A stretch of 64,000 nt of DNA from Gillisia mitskevichiae (lineage in GTDB: Bacteria; Bacteroidota; Bacteroidia; Flavobacteriales; Flavobacteriaceae), in the NCBI RefSeq assembly GCF_003634585.1, contig NZ_RBLG01000001.1:620001-684000 (forward strand), read 5' to 3'. The position numbers were made by a program, and so were the translations under genes. Below the pieces are notes generated by a model. The model had not been told where the DNA came from and made no database searches. It saw only the letters and a list, made by a program, of their open reading frames with translations. Below are positions 6,353-14,593 of this stretch, piece by piece (position 1 is the first letter of the stretch; each line of letters opens with the position of its first letter).

Positions 6353-8308
6353 TTATTTAACTTGAATAGCCTTATTTCTATGATTGCTAACATAATACAA
6401 CAGTAAAAGAAACCCTAACAAGACCACTTGTGCCATTAGAGTTTCATTTGTAGGATACACGCCCAACCAATCTATCTTAAGGGAAATAGGGAAACTAGTG
6501 ACTGATACCCAGCCTGCCTCTTGGACGGCGTGAACCCCTTTCCCAATCAAGATTATCGCAAGTAAGGTTATTACCCAAGATGAGTATCTAAAAAGTTGCC
6601 TTACTGGAATTCTTTTGGAATATTTTACAAAAATAACGGCAAGCAATGCTATCAGTGTAAAAGCAGCAATTACGCCCAAACCTATGGAAGACCCATCGCC
6701 AGTTTTGGTCTCTAAGCTAATGGCCTGTAAAAAAAGGATGGATTCGAAGGCTTCCCTAAATACTACCATAAAAGAAAATACGGCCAATCCTAACATTTTC
6801 TCCCCTCTTAGTTGTTTGCCTATCTTTTTTTCTATAAATTCTTTCCACTTTTTTGAATGGGAATGATTATGCAACCAAAACCCAACAAATGCTAACACTA
6901 TTACCGCTATTAAAGAAATTAATCCCTCCATAATCTCACGGTTCTTACCACTAATACCTATTATCCAATCTGAAAGGAACCATCCTGCAATACCTATTAA
7001 AATGGCCATAATCCACCCTCCGTGTACATACGGGAGCGCTTTTTTTGTGCCTGAAGTTTTTATTAAAGCCAGAATCAGGGCAATGATAAGGAATGCTTCA
7101 AGCCCCTCGCGCAACATAATAGATGCTGCCAAGAAAAAAGAAAGCCAATAGTTGAGCTTCGTATCCCTCATCAATTGGTCTGCACGGTCTATCATTGATA
7201 GCGCATTAGCGATTTCAGCTTGTACTGTGGAGATGCTTTTAGAGCTCTCTATAGCTTGTCTAACCGCCATCATTTGCTGCTCTAGGTGTGAGGTAAATTC
7301 TGGGTCGTTGGCTTTCAAGCGTACCTCCACTGGTTCAATACCTTCGAGATACGCATTTAAGGCGTTTTGACGTGCCGATTTTTTATTGCCCTCCTTATAA
7401 TCTAACAGAACAGCGTTCAGGTAATTTCTTGCAACAACAAGACTATTTTCGGTCGAGGTCTCGTGAAGAGAAAAAATTCTTAAAGCTTTCATTTTTTTAT
7501 AAGTAACGGAATCTTCGTAACCCAACTTTTGAATCAATTCCTTATCGGATAGAGTAGCCACATCTTTTAAGGAAACTTCATTAGAGACTTTGTCAAATAT
7601 TTCCTTTAGCTCAAGCGAATCCGCAAAAGTGGCATTAAACCTCAGGGATTTGATATAAAAGGAAAGATCCCATACTTCTTTATCGCTCAACATACCGAAA
7701 CTTTGCATTGCAGTACCTTCTACGCCAAGTTTAATAGTATTGTAGGCCTGGAACGGGGACACCTCACGCATAATGGTATCGTTCAAAAAATTTGTGGGTG
7801 CTGGATTTAAACCCACCGCCAGTTTGCCCTTTCCATTGCCGCTTGCTCCGTGACATTGTATGCAATTGTTCAGGAATAGCTTCTGTCCATTATCAATATT
7901 TGGCCAATTAAGTGGGCTAATTTCGAATTCCGTAAAATTGATAATAGCCCACTTGACCTTTGAAGTGACAGCTTTTATTTTTTGATGGGAAACCTTGTTT
8001 AGTACATTTGCTTTCAAATCCATCAAATTCCTCTGTATCTGATTCGCCTGCTTTTTAGTGAGCTCAAGTTTCTTGCTTAAAGAGAGGATGGTTTCACTAA
8101 ATTCTTTCATTTCAAGATATTCACCTTCATCTATTATAACCCCATTTTTAACTGCTGCGGGATAATCTTTTGAGAGATAATCCAATAAATGGATTATAGT
8201 CTGAATGTTGGATTCGTCTTTTATCGTCGTAGCATAGATGTTTGAATAACTCAATAGAGCAATGAGACCCACTATAAAATTGTATAAATAACGCTTGTGT
8301 TGTAACAT
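6353..8308 (-). CDS. Cytochrome c-FTR1 iron permease fusion
   Basis: A 651-residue fusion. Residues 1-27 form a signal peptide. A class I cytochrome c domain follows, with heme motif CIQCH at 149-153 and a likely distal Met near FGMLSDKEVW. A linker leads to seven or so membrane helices of the FTR1/EfeU permease family from about residue 385. Both acidic iron-binding motifs are present, REGLEAF near 397 and REAFES further on. The known model for FTR1 proteins is oxidation-coupled import of iron; here the fused heme domain could supply that redox step. A 17-bp palindrome sits 28 bp upstream of the start. It is the last gene of the metal cargo before rteC. Confidence 0.88.
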   Translation of the reverse strand: MLQHKRYLYNFIVGLIALLSYSNIYATTIKDESNIQTIIHLLDYLSKDYPAAVKNGVIIDEGEYLEMKEFSETILSLSKKLELTKKQANQIQRNLMDLKANVLNKVSHQKIKAVTSKVKWAIINFTEFEISPLNWPNIDNGQKLFLNNCIQCHGASGNGKGKLAVGLNPAPTNFLNDTIMREVSPFQAYNTIKLGVEGTAMQSFGMLSDKEVWDLSFYIKSLRFNATFADSLELKEIFDKVSNEVSLKDVATLSDKELIQKLGYEDSVTYKKMKALRIFSLHETSTENSLVVARNYLNAVLLDYKEGNKKSARQNALNAYLEGIEPVEVRLKANDPEFTSHLEQQMMAVRQAIESSKSISTVQAEIANALSMIDRADQLMRDTKLNYWLSFFLAASIMLREGLEAFLIIALILALIKTSGTKKALPYVHGGWIMAILIGIAGWFLSDWIIGISGKNREIMEGLISLIAVIVLAFVGFWLHNHSHSKKWKEFIEKKIGKQLRGEKMLGLAVFSFMVVFREAFESILFLQAISLETKTGDGSSIGLGVIAAFTLIALLAVIFVKYSKRIPVRQLFRYSSWVITLLAIILIGKGVHAVQEAGWVSVTSFPISLKIDWLGVYPTNETLMAQVVLLGFLLLLYYVSNHRNKAIQVK

Positions 8309-8335
8309 AAAAATCTTTTATAATAATTACTATTT

Positions 8336-8352
8336 TTATTTAGACTAAATAA
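8336..8352. promoter_or_regulatory. DtxR-like palindrome upstream of the FTR1 fusion
   Basis: The 17-bp sequence TTATTTAGACTAAATAA is a perfect palindrome around a central A. Its core TTAGnCTAA equals the centre of the DtxR/IdeR consensus. It ends 28 bp before the FTR1 start, a suitable place for an iron-dependent repressor. No DtxR gene is in the window; two Fur paralogs are. Which regulator binds is inference. Confidence 0.55.
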
Positions 8353-8416
8353 AAACAAAAATACACTTAAAAATCAATCCATTCGAAAAAGAGTGGTTAA
8401 AAAAATTCTCACTGAG

Positions 8417-8572
8417 TTACTTCAGTGCGAAATCTTTTAAAAAGAAATGGAACAAGAGGATAGCTGCGATAAAAATTACTATTAGGGCTATAGATGCCAA
8501 TAACTTATCTCTTTTGGTTATTTTACTCTTAGACCTTTTCTCCCTTCTTCTTATCCTTCGGTTTAACGACAT
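8417..8572 (-). CDS. Small basic single-pass membrane protein (51 aa)
   Basis: A 51-codon ORF starting MSLNRRIRRREKRSKSKITK, a very basic N-terminus followed by one hydrophobic segment (LLASIALIVIFIAAILLFHF). The layout and the motif KITKRDKLL resemble the 61-residue protein at 8765-8950 (TITKKDRLYGILALAGIF), so the two appear to be paralogs or relatives. No named family is recognised. It lies between the FTR1 fusion and a heavy-metal ATPase; an accessory role in those membrane systems is possible but not shown. Confidence 0.55.
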   Translation of the reverse strand: MSLNRRIRRREKRSKSKITKRDKLLASIALIVIFIAAILLFHFFLKDFALK

Positions 8573-8764
8573 AATTTAATTACAAGCATTTCAAGACACG
8601 GTTTACCTTGCAAAAGAGACAGTCCCCCTGAATAATGCAAACTTTCTATCCTTAAATGGAATACGATATCATCTAAAGAAATCATTTAGTTAAACATTAA
8701 ATTTTCAACTCCCACTATTATTAGATAAATTAAAAGCCTTTAACTTTTATTCATTATTTCAACT

Positions 8765-8950
8765 TTATTTATTCGAAAAGAGCAGGTAAAAGAAATAAAA
8801 AATGGCTTCAAAGAAATAAAAAATAAGTACTACAGTAAAGATTCCGGCAAGTGCTAAGATGCCATACAGTCTGTCTTTCTTCGTTATGGTACTTTCTACA
8901 GGTCTTTCATCCTTTTTTCTCTGCCTTCTCTTTCTTCGATTTTGAGACAT
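8765..8950 (-). CDS. Small basic membrane protein (61 aa)
   Basis: A 61-residue protein with an extremely basic first 28 residues (MSQNRRKRRQRKKDER) and a hydrophobic aromatic-rich helix (YGILALAGIFTVVLIFYFF). Positive-inside topology puts the N-terminus in the cytoplasm. It resembles the 51-residue protein downstream. The gene follows the P-type ATPase after 33 bp and is likely co-transcribed with it. No function is assigned; a small regulatory subunit of the neighbouring ATPase is one possibility. Confidence 0.6.
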   Translation of the reverse strand: MSQNRRKRRQRKKDERPVESTITKKDRLYGILALAGIFTVVLIFYFFEAIFYFFYLLFSNK

Positions 8951-8983
8951 TTTTTCATTTTTTTTGCTTCTTGAAATTTTAAA

Positions 8984-10936
8984 TTATTTCCAATTCATTT
9001 TCTGTAATCGAATGGCATTAAGTATTGCCAGAAAGGCCACTCCAACATCTGCAAAAACAGCCTCCCACATTGTAGCCATCCCCATTGCACCCAAAATCAT
9101 AACAATGATTTTTACACCAAAGGCCAAACCAATATTCTGCCAGACGATACGACGTGTAGAACGACCGATTTTTATTGCTCTTGCAATTTTTGAAGGTTGG
9201 TCGGTCTGGATGATAACATCTGCCGTTTCAATGGCCACATCGCTGCCCAAGCCACCCATTGCGATGCCAACATCGCTCGCTGCCAATACGGGGGCATCGT
9301 TGATACCATCACCAATAAAGGCTACTTTAGTGCCAACCTGTTTTTTTAAGGCCTCTACTTCGTTTAACTTATCTTCAGGAAGCAGTCCGCCTTTTGCCCA
9401 ATCAACACCCATTTCTTTTGCCACTTGTTGGGTTATGGAATCCTTGTCTCCAGATAGCATTATGATTTTGGAAATACCCGATTCCCGAATCTGCTTTATT
9501 GCTTCGTGGGCATCTTCTTTCAGTTCATCCGCAATGGTTATATAGCCGGCAAAATTGCCATCAATAGCGACCATAACGATTGATTCTACTATTGTATCGG
9601 TTTCCGCAGGAACTTCTATTTTATTGGCTGTCATCAAAGCCTTATTTCCTGCCAAGACCATTTTTCCGTTAACGGTACCCTTGAGGCCTTTGCCTGCTAT
9701 TTCCGTTACTTTCGTGGCGCTGAATTTTTTTATTGGTAATTCGTACTGCATAACGGCACGGGCAATGGGGTGTGTGGATTGCTCTTCCATTGCAAGTAGA
9801 TAGTTCATAAACTCTTTTTCTGCAAAAGCAGAACTTACAATTTGCTTGATTTTAAAAACCCCGTGGGTTACGGTTCCGGTTTTATCCATAACCACGGTAT
9901 TCACTTGGGTCATTGTATCCAAAAAGGACGCACCTTTGAAGAGAATACCATTTCGGGATGCAGCACCCAATCCGCCGAAATAACCCAGAGGAATGGAAAT
10001 GACCAACGCACAGGGACAGGATATTACAAGGAAAATCAATGCCCTGTACAACCAATCACTAAATACATAATTTTCAACAATAAAATAGGGCAGGACCGTT
10101 AAGCAAATAGCCAAAAAAACTACGATAGGGGTGTAAATGCGAGCGAATTTTCTAATGAACAATTCGGTCTTTGATTTACGAGCGGTCGCATTCTGCACCA
10201 TATCCAGGATCCGGGCTATGGAACTGTCCTTGAATTCTTTTGTTGACTGAATCTCGATAACACCTTCTAGATTTATGCTTCCTGCAAATACCTTGTCACC
10301 CTTTGAAATTGCATCGGGCTTGCTTTCTCCCGTAATGGCAGCAGTGTTTACCGATGCCTTTTGAGAAAGTAGCACTCCATCCAAAGGAATTTTTTCCCCT
10401 ACCCGGATTTGAACTTTTTCCCCAATTTCTACAGTTTCAGGGTCAACCGAAACATAATCGCCGTTCCGATAGACCAAAGCCGTATTGGGTCTTACATCCA
10501 ATAGTGCCTTTATGTTGCCCTTAGCTCTTTTTACGGCTGCGTTTTGGAACAGTTCGCCTACGGCATAAAAAAGCATTACCGCAACGCCTTCAGGATATTC
10601 GCCAATGGCAAAAGCTCCTAAGGTTGCAATGGACATCAAAAAAAATTCGGTAAAGAAATCCCCCTGTTTAATACTTTCCCAACCCTCTTTTATTACAGGA
10701 AATCCAACTGGGATATACGCAACCACGTACCAGAGGATGCGGATCCAGCCCGAAAATTGGGGAAATGTTTCAAAATAGTCAAAAAGGATGCCTGCTATCA
10801 GCATTACAAAACTGAATATGGAAGGTATATATTCCCTAATGCTCAGCTGTGATGAAACTTTGTTATTCATAGAATTTTCCTTTTTGCCGCTATCATCGAC
10901 CTTGAGATCCCTTAAGTTTAATTTTTTCTTTTTCAT
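8984..10936 (-). CDS. zntA: P1B-type Zn/Cd/Pb-exporting ATPase
   Basis: A 650-residue heavy-metal pump that expels divalent soft metals from the cytoplasm. TGES is at 202-205, the metal-site motif CPC at 307-309, phosphorylation motif DKTGT at 351-355, the HP motif within STHPIARAV, and GDGIND in the hinge. CPC with no N-terminal HMA domain fits the P1B-2 (Zn/Cd/Pb) group or a Cu variant; the lspA and CDF neighbours favour Zn/Cd/Pb. The N-terminus is only a short basic tail. The HMA-like function may be provided by the domain at the start of the CDF protein. Gene order CDF-lspA-zntA reads as one operon. Confidence 0.88.
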   Translation of the reverse strand: MKKKKLNLRDLKVDDSGKKENSMNNKVSSQLSIREYIPSIFSFVMLIAGILFDYFETFPQFSGWIRILWYVVAYIPVGFPVIKEGWESIKQGDFFTEFFLMSIATLGAFAIGEYPEGVAVMLFYAVGELFQNAAVKRAKGNIKALLDVRPNTALVYRNGDYVSVDPETVEIGEKVQIRVGEKIPLDGVLLSQKASVNTAAITGESKPDAISKGDKVFAGSINLEGVIEIQSTKEFKDSSIARILDMVQNATARKSKTELFIRKFARIYTPIVVFLAICLTVLPYFIVENYVFSDWLYRALIFLVISCPCALVISIPLGYFGGLGAASRNGILFKGASFLDTMTQVNTVVMDKTGTVTHGVFKIKQIVSSAFAEKEFMNYLLAMEEQSTHPIARAVMQYELPIKKFSATKVTEIAGKGLKGTVNGKMVLAGNKALMTANKIEVPAETDTIVESIVMVAIDGNFAGYITIADELKEDAHEAIKQIRESGISKIIMLSGDKDSITQQVAKEMGVDWAKGGLLPEDKLNEVEALKKQVGTKVAFIGDGINDAPVLAASDVGIAMGGLGSDVAIETADVIIQTDQPSKIARAIKIGRSTRRIVWQNIGLAFGVKIIVMILGAMGMATMWEAVFADVGVAFLAILNAIRLQKMNWK

Positions 10937-10999
10937 ATTTCTGTATTATTATTTGCCCGAATCCAATGAAATAGCCTCAAACTGATTTAAATACGTTCA

Positions 11000-11683
11000 T
11001 TATTGATCGTTGTTTAAAACTGTTCCGTTACCTTCAATATATTTCGACTTTTTCTTATTCGATATTTTTAGGTCTTTACGCCGTTTATTTTGAAAAATCA
11101 GGAGTGAAATCACGCCCGTACTGATCCAAACATCCGCAGTATTGAATACCGGGTCAAAAAACGTAAATTTGTTACCTCCCCATTGCGGCAACCAATCCGG
11201 AAGCCTTGTATCTATAATCGGAAAGAACCACATATCCACTACATTGCCATTTAAAAATCCAGAATAACCACCGCCTGACGGGAATATTTTTGCAATGTTC
11301 TGAAGCGCTGGATCGCTTTTTTCAAAAATAATCCCGTAGAAAGCTCCATCAATCAAATTGCCCAGCGCACCTGCGTATATAAATGCTGCACAGATTATAA
11401 AAATCTTGGCATATCCCTTGCTAATCATCTTTTTGATATAAAAAGTTCCCCAAACAATGGCGGCTAATCGGAATAAGATTAAAACAACCTTGGCTAGATA
11501 TCCTTCACCAAACTTTAATCCCCAGGCCATCCCGGGGTTTTCCAAGAAATGTAAGCGAAACCAATTCTGGCCAAATACATAGTATTCCTCTCCATAATAG
11601 AAATGGGTCTTCACATATATCTTTATTGCCTGGTCTATAGCCAACAACAGTAAAATCAATAAGACTATATTTCTTTTCTTCAT
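11000..11683 (-). CDS. lspA: LspA-like signal peptidase II in metal operon
   Basis: Prolipoprotein signal peptidase family, an inner-membrane aspartyl protease cutting lipoprotein signals before the lipidated Cys. The ATG at 11683 (MKKRNIVLLILLLLAI) is preferred to a GTG at 11722 since it starts right before the first membrane helix. The catalytic Asp motifs are visible as GNLID and FNTADVWIS. At 227 residues it is longer than a standard LspA, mainly through loops and a basic tail. It sits between a CDF transporter and a heavy-metal ATPase. An lspA homolog (pbrC) also occurs in the lead-resistance operon of Cupriavidus metallidurans, so a resistance role is plausible. Confidence 0.85.
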   Translation of the reverse strand: MKKRNIVLLILLLLAIDQAIKIYVKTHFYYGEEYYVFGQNWFRLHFLENPGMAWGLKFGEGYLAKVVLILFRLAAIVWGTFYIKKMISKGYAKIFIICAAFIYAGALGNLIDGAFYGIIFEKSDPALQNIAKIFPSGGGYSGFLNGNVVDMWFFPIIDTRLPDWLPQWGGNKFTFFDPVFNTADVWISTGVISLLIFQNKRRKDLKISNKKKSKYIEGNGTVLNNDQ

Positions 11684-11729
11684 AATTGTCTTGGTGTCAC
11701 CCAATGCTTTGCGAAAACGCACATTTAAA

Positions 11730-12521
11730 TTACTTGGACAATTTTAAAATCTTAATCGCTCCCTGCATAACAAACGTGAAAACAATAGCTCCAATAACCA
11801 AATCTGGCCATTTACTATCTAAAAAATACACCAAGGTTCCCGCTAATATGACACCTCCGTTTACTATAATATCGTTGGAGGTAAAAATTGCGCTCGCCTG
11901 CATATGCGCTTCCTTACTTTTGGCTTTGTTAATCAACCAAAGTGAAATAAGATTACCAAGTAAGGCAAATATGGAAACAATGATCATCCATTGGAATAAA
12001 GGTGTTTCGCTTTCAGTAAAAAACCTTCTCAATACTTCCATAAATCCAAGTGTCGCTAGGGCCATCTGAAAGTATCCGCTGAATTTCGCCACTTTCTTTT
12101 TTCTAGCAATAGCACCGCCGACCGCAAAAAGACTCAACGCATACACGATGGAGTCTGCCAACATATCCAACGAATCTGCAATAAGACCCATAGAAGAAGA
12201 AATCCAACCCGTGGTCATTTCGATGACGAAAAAGCCAAAATTGATTCCCAAGACCCACCAAAGAATCTTTTTTTGTTTGGATTGGTCTTCCATTACAGGA
12301 GGTTCGGCTTCTTCGGTTCCCTGAAGTGTTTCATTGAACTTTAATTCGGCAATTGATGAACGTATCTCCTCGATCGCATCTAAATGGTACACTTCCAATT
12401 TTCTGTTGGGTATATCAAAATCCAAGTATTTAACTTGGGTGTAAGTCTCTAATTTCATCCGAATCATCTGCTCTTCTGATGGACAGTCCATTTTACTTAT
12501 TATGAAAGTGCTTTTCTTCAT
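11730..12521 (-). CDS. CDF family cation transporter with N-terminal HMA-like domain
   Basis: A 263-residue membrane protein. Residues 1-65 have the fold pattern of a heavy-metal-associated domain (TFIISKMDCPSEEQMIRMKL), but only one Cys of the usual CxxC is kept. Residues 85-262 form the six-helix CDF transporter domain, with metal-site candidates in LIADSLDMLADSIVY and IFTSNDIIVNGG. The usual C-terminal cytoplasmic domain of CDF proteins is absent, so the N-terminal domain may replace it. It is the first gene of the CDF-lspA-zntA group and most likely exports Zn, Cd or related cations. Confidence 0.85.
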   Translation of the reverse strand: MKKSTFIISKMDCPSEEQMIRMKLETYTQVKYLDFDIPNRKLEVYHLDAIEEIRSSIAELKFNETLQGTEEAEPPVMEDQSKQKKILWWVLGINFGFFVIEMTTGWISSSMGLIADSLDMLADSIVYALSLFAVGGAIARKKKVAKFSGYFQMALATLGFMEVLRRFFTESETPLFQWMIIVSIFALLGNLISLWLINKAKSKEAHMQASAIFTSNDIIVNGGVILAGTLVYFLDSKWPDLVIGAIVFTFVMQGAIKILKLSK

Positions 12522-12598
12522 TATTATGTGCTACTGGGTTATTTAATTTAAAGCCTGATTACTTGCTATTTGAAATATTCAAGTTTGCTCCACTTTTG

Positions 12599-12847
12599 TT
12601 AAGATCTACTATTTTTAATTTTTTCTTTAATATATGTCTCGGCTTCGCCTAGGGTAGTTATTTTTTCTGCTTCATCATCTGAAATGGCTATATTAAACTC
12701 ATTTTCAAACTCTAGCATCAATTCCACCATATCCAAAATATCCGCCCCGAGGTCTTCACTAAAATTTACTTCTGGTCTCAACAAATTTGGATGTCTTCCA
12801 AATTTATTGGTCAGGAGCTTGTTGAACCTTTTTTTAAAATCTTCCAT
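12599..12847 (-). CDS. Acyl-carrier-protein-like protein lacking the phosphopantetheine serine
   Basis: An 82-residue protein with the four-helix ACP pattern, including NFSEDLGAD and VELMLEFENEF. In ACPs the invariant GADSL serine carries 4'-phosphopantetheine. Here residue 37 is Ile (GADILDM; codon ATT), so the prosthetic group cannot be attached in the normal way. Ile could arise from Ser by one base change (AGT to ATT). The gene precedes the zntA group and follows a 68-residue protein and a lipoamide dehydrogenase. It may have been recruited as a binding scaffold, or it may be decaying. The rest of the protein shows no damage. Confidence 0.8.
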   Translation of the reverse strand: MEDFKKRFNKLLTNKFGRHPNLLRPEVNFSEDLGADILDMVELMLEFENEFNIAISDDEAEKITTLGEAETYIKEKIKNSRS

Positions 12848-12858
12848 CTGTTCTTCAT

Positions 12859-13065
12859 TTATTTATGCGATTCTATATATCTTTCCAAGATTGACTTTAA
12901 ACTATCTAGATATTCAGAGAATGAGTTAACGGTAAGCTCGGATTGATCACTATAGGAAATGGTAATTGGGTTTTCATCAAGATATTGGTATAGTTCAGGG
13001 TAGTCCTGTTCAATCCTCAATGTCAATTCGTTAATTTCCTTGGTCAATTGCTGAAGCTTCTTCAT
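12859..13065 (-). CDS. Hypothetical protein, 68 aa, predicted helical
   Basis: A short acidic protein beginning MKKLQQLTKEINELTLRIEQ, with heptad-like helices at both ends and a beta-like middle (NPITISYSDQSELTV). No family recognised. It lies 11 bp upstream of the ACP-like gene and 35 bp downstream of the lipoamide dehydrogenase gene, all on the minus strand, so the three are probably co-expressed. Its composition suggests a cytoplasmic dimer or an adaptor for the ACP-like protein. Confidence 0.6.
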   Translation of the reverse strand: MKKLQQLTKEINELTLRIEQDYPELYQYLDENPITISYSDQSELTVNSFSEYLDSLKSILERYIESHK

Positions 13066-13100
13066 TCTTTTTAATTTTATTGTGCCAGTTTTTGTAAAAA

Positions 13101-14504
13101 TTAAATATGCAATGCCCTATCATCGGTAGCAGCCAGACACGCCTCCTTAAAGGTCTCTGAAAAAGTGGGGTGCCCGTGTGACATCCTTGCAATATCTTCG
13201 GCAGATGCCCTAAATTCCATCGCTACCACCGCTTCGGTATAACTATCTGCAATGCGAGGCCCTATCATATGTACACCCAATATCTCATCGGTCTGCTTAT
13301 CTGCGATTACCTTGATAAAACCATCGGTATCCATACTAATTTTTGCCCTTGCATTAGCCTTAAATGGAAAAGAGCCTGTTTTTATACTTCTATTGTCCTT
13401 CTTTAGTTCTTCTTCGGTCAAGCCTACGCCGGCAACCTCTGGCTGGGTGTAAATAATATTGGGTATCAGCGAATAATTGATATGTGGCTTTTGGCCGACA
13501 ATTTTTTCGGCTACAAAAACACCCTCTTCACTGGCCTTATGGGCAAGCATTGCTCCCCGAATTACGTCTCCTATGGCATATACCCCTTTGACATTGGTTT
13601 CAAGGTTTTCGTCTACTGATATCTGTCCTTTTTCATTGATTTCCACTCCTATATTCTCAAGTCCTAAATTGGCGGTGTACGGGTTACGACCAATGGCCAT
13701 AAGGCAAAAATCGCCTTCTAAACTCATTTCTTTTTTATTGGAAAGGTTTTCTGCTTTCAATTCCACTTTGTTGTCCATCGTTGTTGCTTCCGTAACCTTG
13801 TGTTCCAAATAAAATTCGATACCCTGTTTTCTTAAGGAACGGTGCAATTGATGTCCCAAAGAGCTATCCATACTGGCTATGAGACTATCAAAATATTCTA
13901 CAATAGAAACCTTTGAACCCAAGCGGGAGAATACGGAACCTATCTCTACACCGATAACCCCGCCGCCAACGACCAATAAATGTTTGGGGATTTCTTTTAA
14001 GGCAAGGGCTTCGGTAGAAGAGATGATGCGCTTTTTGTCGATTTTAATATTGGGCAATGAAGCGGGTTTCGACCCTGTGGCAATGATGATTTTATCGGTT
14101 GCTATGGTTTCCGTTTTATCTCCGCCCTTAATCTCAATCGTATTTTTGTCCTTAATACTGCCGTGGCCTTCATATACGGTAACTTTGTTCTTTTTCATCA
14201 AATAGTCAACTCCATTGATGATTTCCTTTACTACGTCCTGAACCCTTTGGTTCATTTTTACGATATCGACATTTGCTTCTTTTACATCAATCCCAAAATT
14301 TTCAAATTGATGTTTGAGTTTGTAATAATGTTCAGAGGCTTCCAACCAAGCTTTTGACGGAATACAGCCCACATTAAGACAGGTGCCGCCCAGGGTGCTA
14401 TACCTTTCAATAATGGCCACTTTTAAACCTAATTGGGCACAGCGGATGGCACCTACATACCCGCCCGGGCCAGATCCTATAATAGTTACATCAAATTTTT
14501 CCAT
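13101..14504 (-). CDS. lpdA: Dihydrolipoyl dehydrogenase
   Basis: FAD-dependent disulfide oxidoreductase of 467 residues, reoxidising dihydrolipoamide with NAD+ in the classic reaction. FAD motif is GSGPGGYVGAI, the redox disulfide is GGTCLNVGCIPSK (Cys42, Cys47), the NAD motif is VVGGGVIGVEIG, and the C-terminal active site is HGHPTFSET. The ATG at 14504 (MEKFDVTIIG) is preferred to the TTG two codons upstream. No partner 2-oxoacid dehydrogenase genes are near, so a separate role with metals is possible: relatives in this superfamily include mercuric reductase. It lacks the MerA C-terminal Cys pair. A strong inverted repeat lies upstream. Confidence 0.9.
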   Translation of the reverse strand: MEKFDVTIIGSGPGGYVGAIRCAQLGLKVAIIERYSTLGGTCLNVGCIPSKAWLEASEHYYKLKHQFENFGIDVKEANVDIVKMNQRVQDVVKEIINGVDYLMKKNKVTVYEGHGSIKDKNTIEIKGGDKTETIATDKIIIATGSKPASLPNIKIDKKRIISSTEALALKEIPKHLLVVGGGVIGVEIGSVFSRLGSKVSIVEYFDSLIASMDSSLGHQLHRSLRKQGIEFYLEHKVTEATTMDNKVELKAENLSNKKEMSLEGDFCLMAIGRNPYTANLGLENIGVEINEKGQISVDENLETNVKGVYAIGDVIRGAMLAHKASEEGVFVAEKIVGQKPHINYSLIPNIIYTQPEVAGVGLTEEELKKDNRSIKTGSFPFKANARAKISMDTDGFIKVIADKQTDEILGVHMIGPRIADSYTEAVVAMEFRASAEDIARMSHGHPTFSETFKEACLAATDDRALHI

Positions 14505-14530
14505 ATTCAAATATTTTTTAAGTTAGAGAA

Positions 14531-14591
14531 GGTGGAAGATACCTGAACCTGACCATTGGGCGCAATGGTTCAGGGATCTGGAACTCCCACC
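14531..14591. terminator. Large imperfect hairpin between fur-like gene and lpdA
   Basis: Outer arms GGTGG (14531) and CCACC (14587-14591); inner arms CCTGAA (14542-14547) with TTCAGG (14569-14574); core stem CCATTG and CAATGG around GGCG. It fills the gap between the fur-like stop and the lpdA start on the minus strand. It may terminate fur transcription or act as a leader structure for lpdA. The trailing sequence is AT-rich but lacks a clean T run. Confidence 0.5.
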
Positions 14592-14593
14592 TG

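Noticed and set aside
8964-9545. Plus-strand 193-residue ORF
   Set aside because: Antisense of the P-type ATPase with no plausible domain and unusual composition.
11686-12069. Plus-strand 127-residue ORF
   Set aside because: Shadow of the CDF gene, whose protein motifs are clear on the minus strand.
13101-14510. lpdA extended to TTG at 14510
   Set aside because: ATG at 14504 gives a normal N-terminus (MEKFDVTIIG); the extra two codons add nothing.
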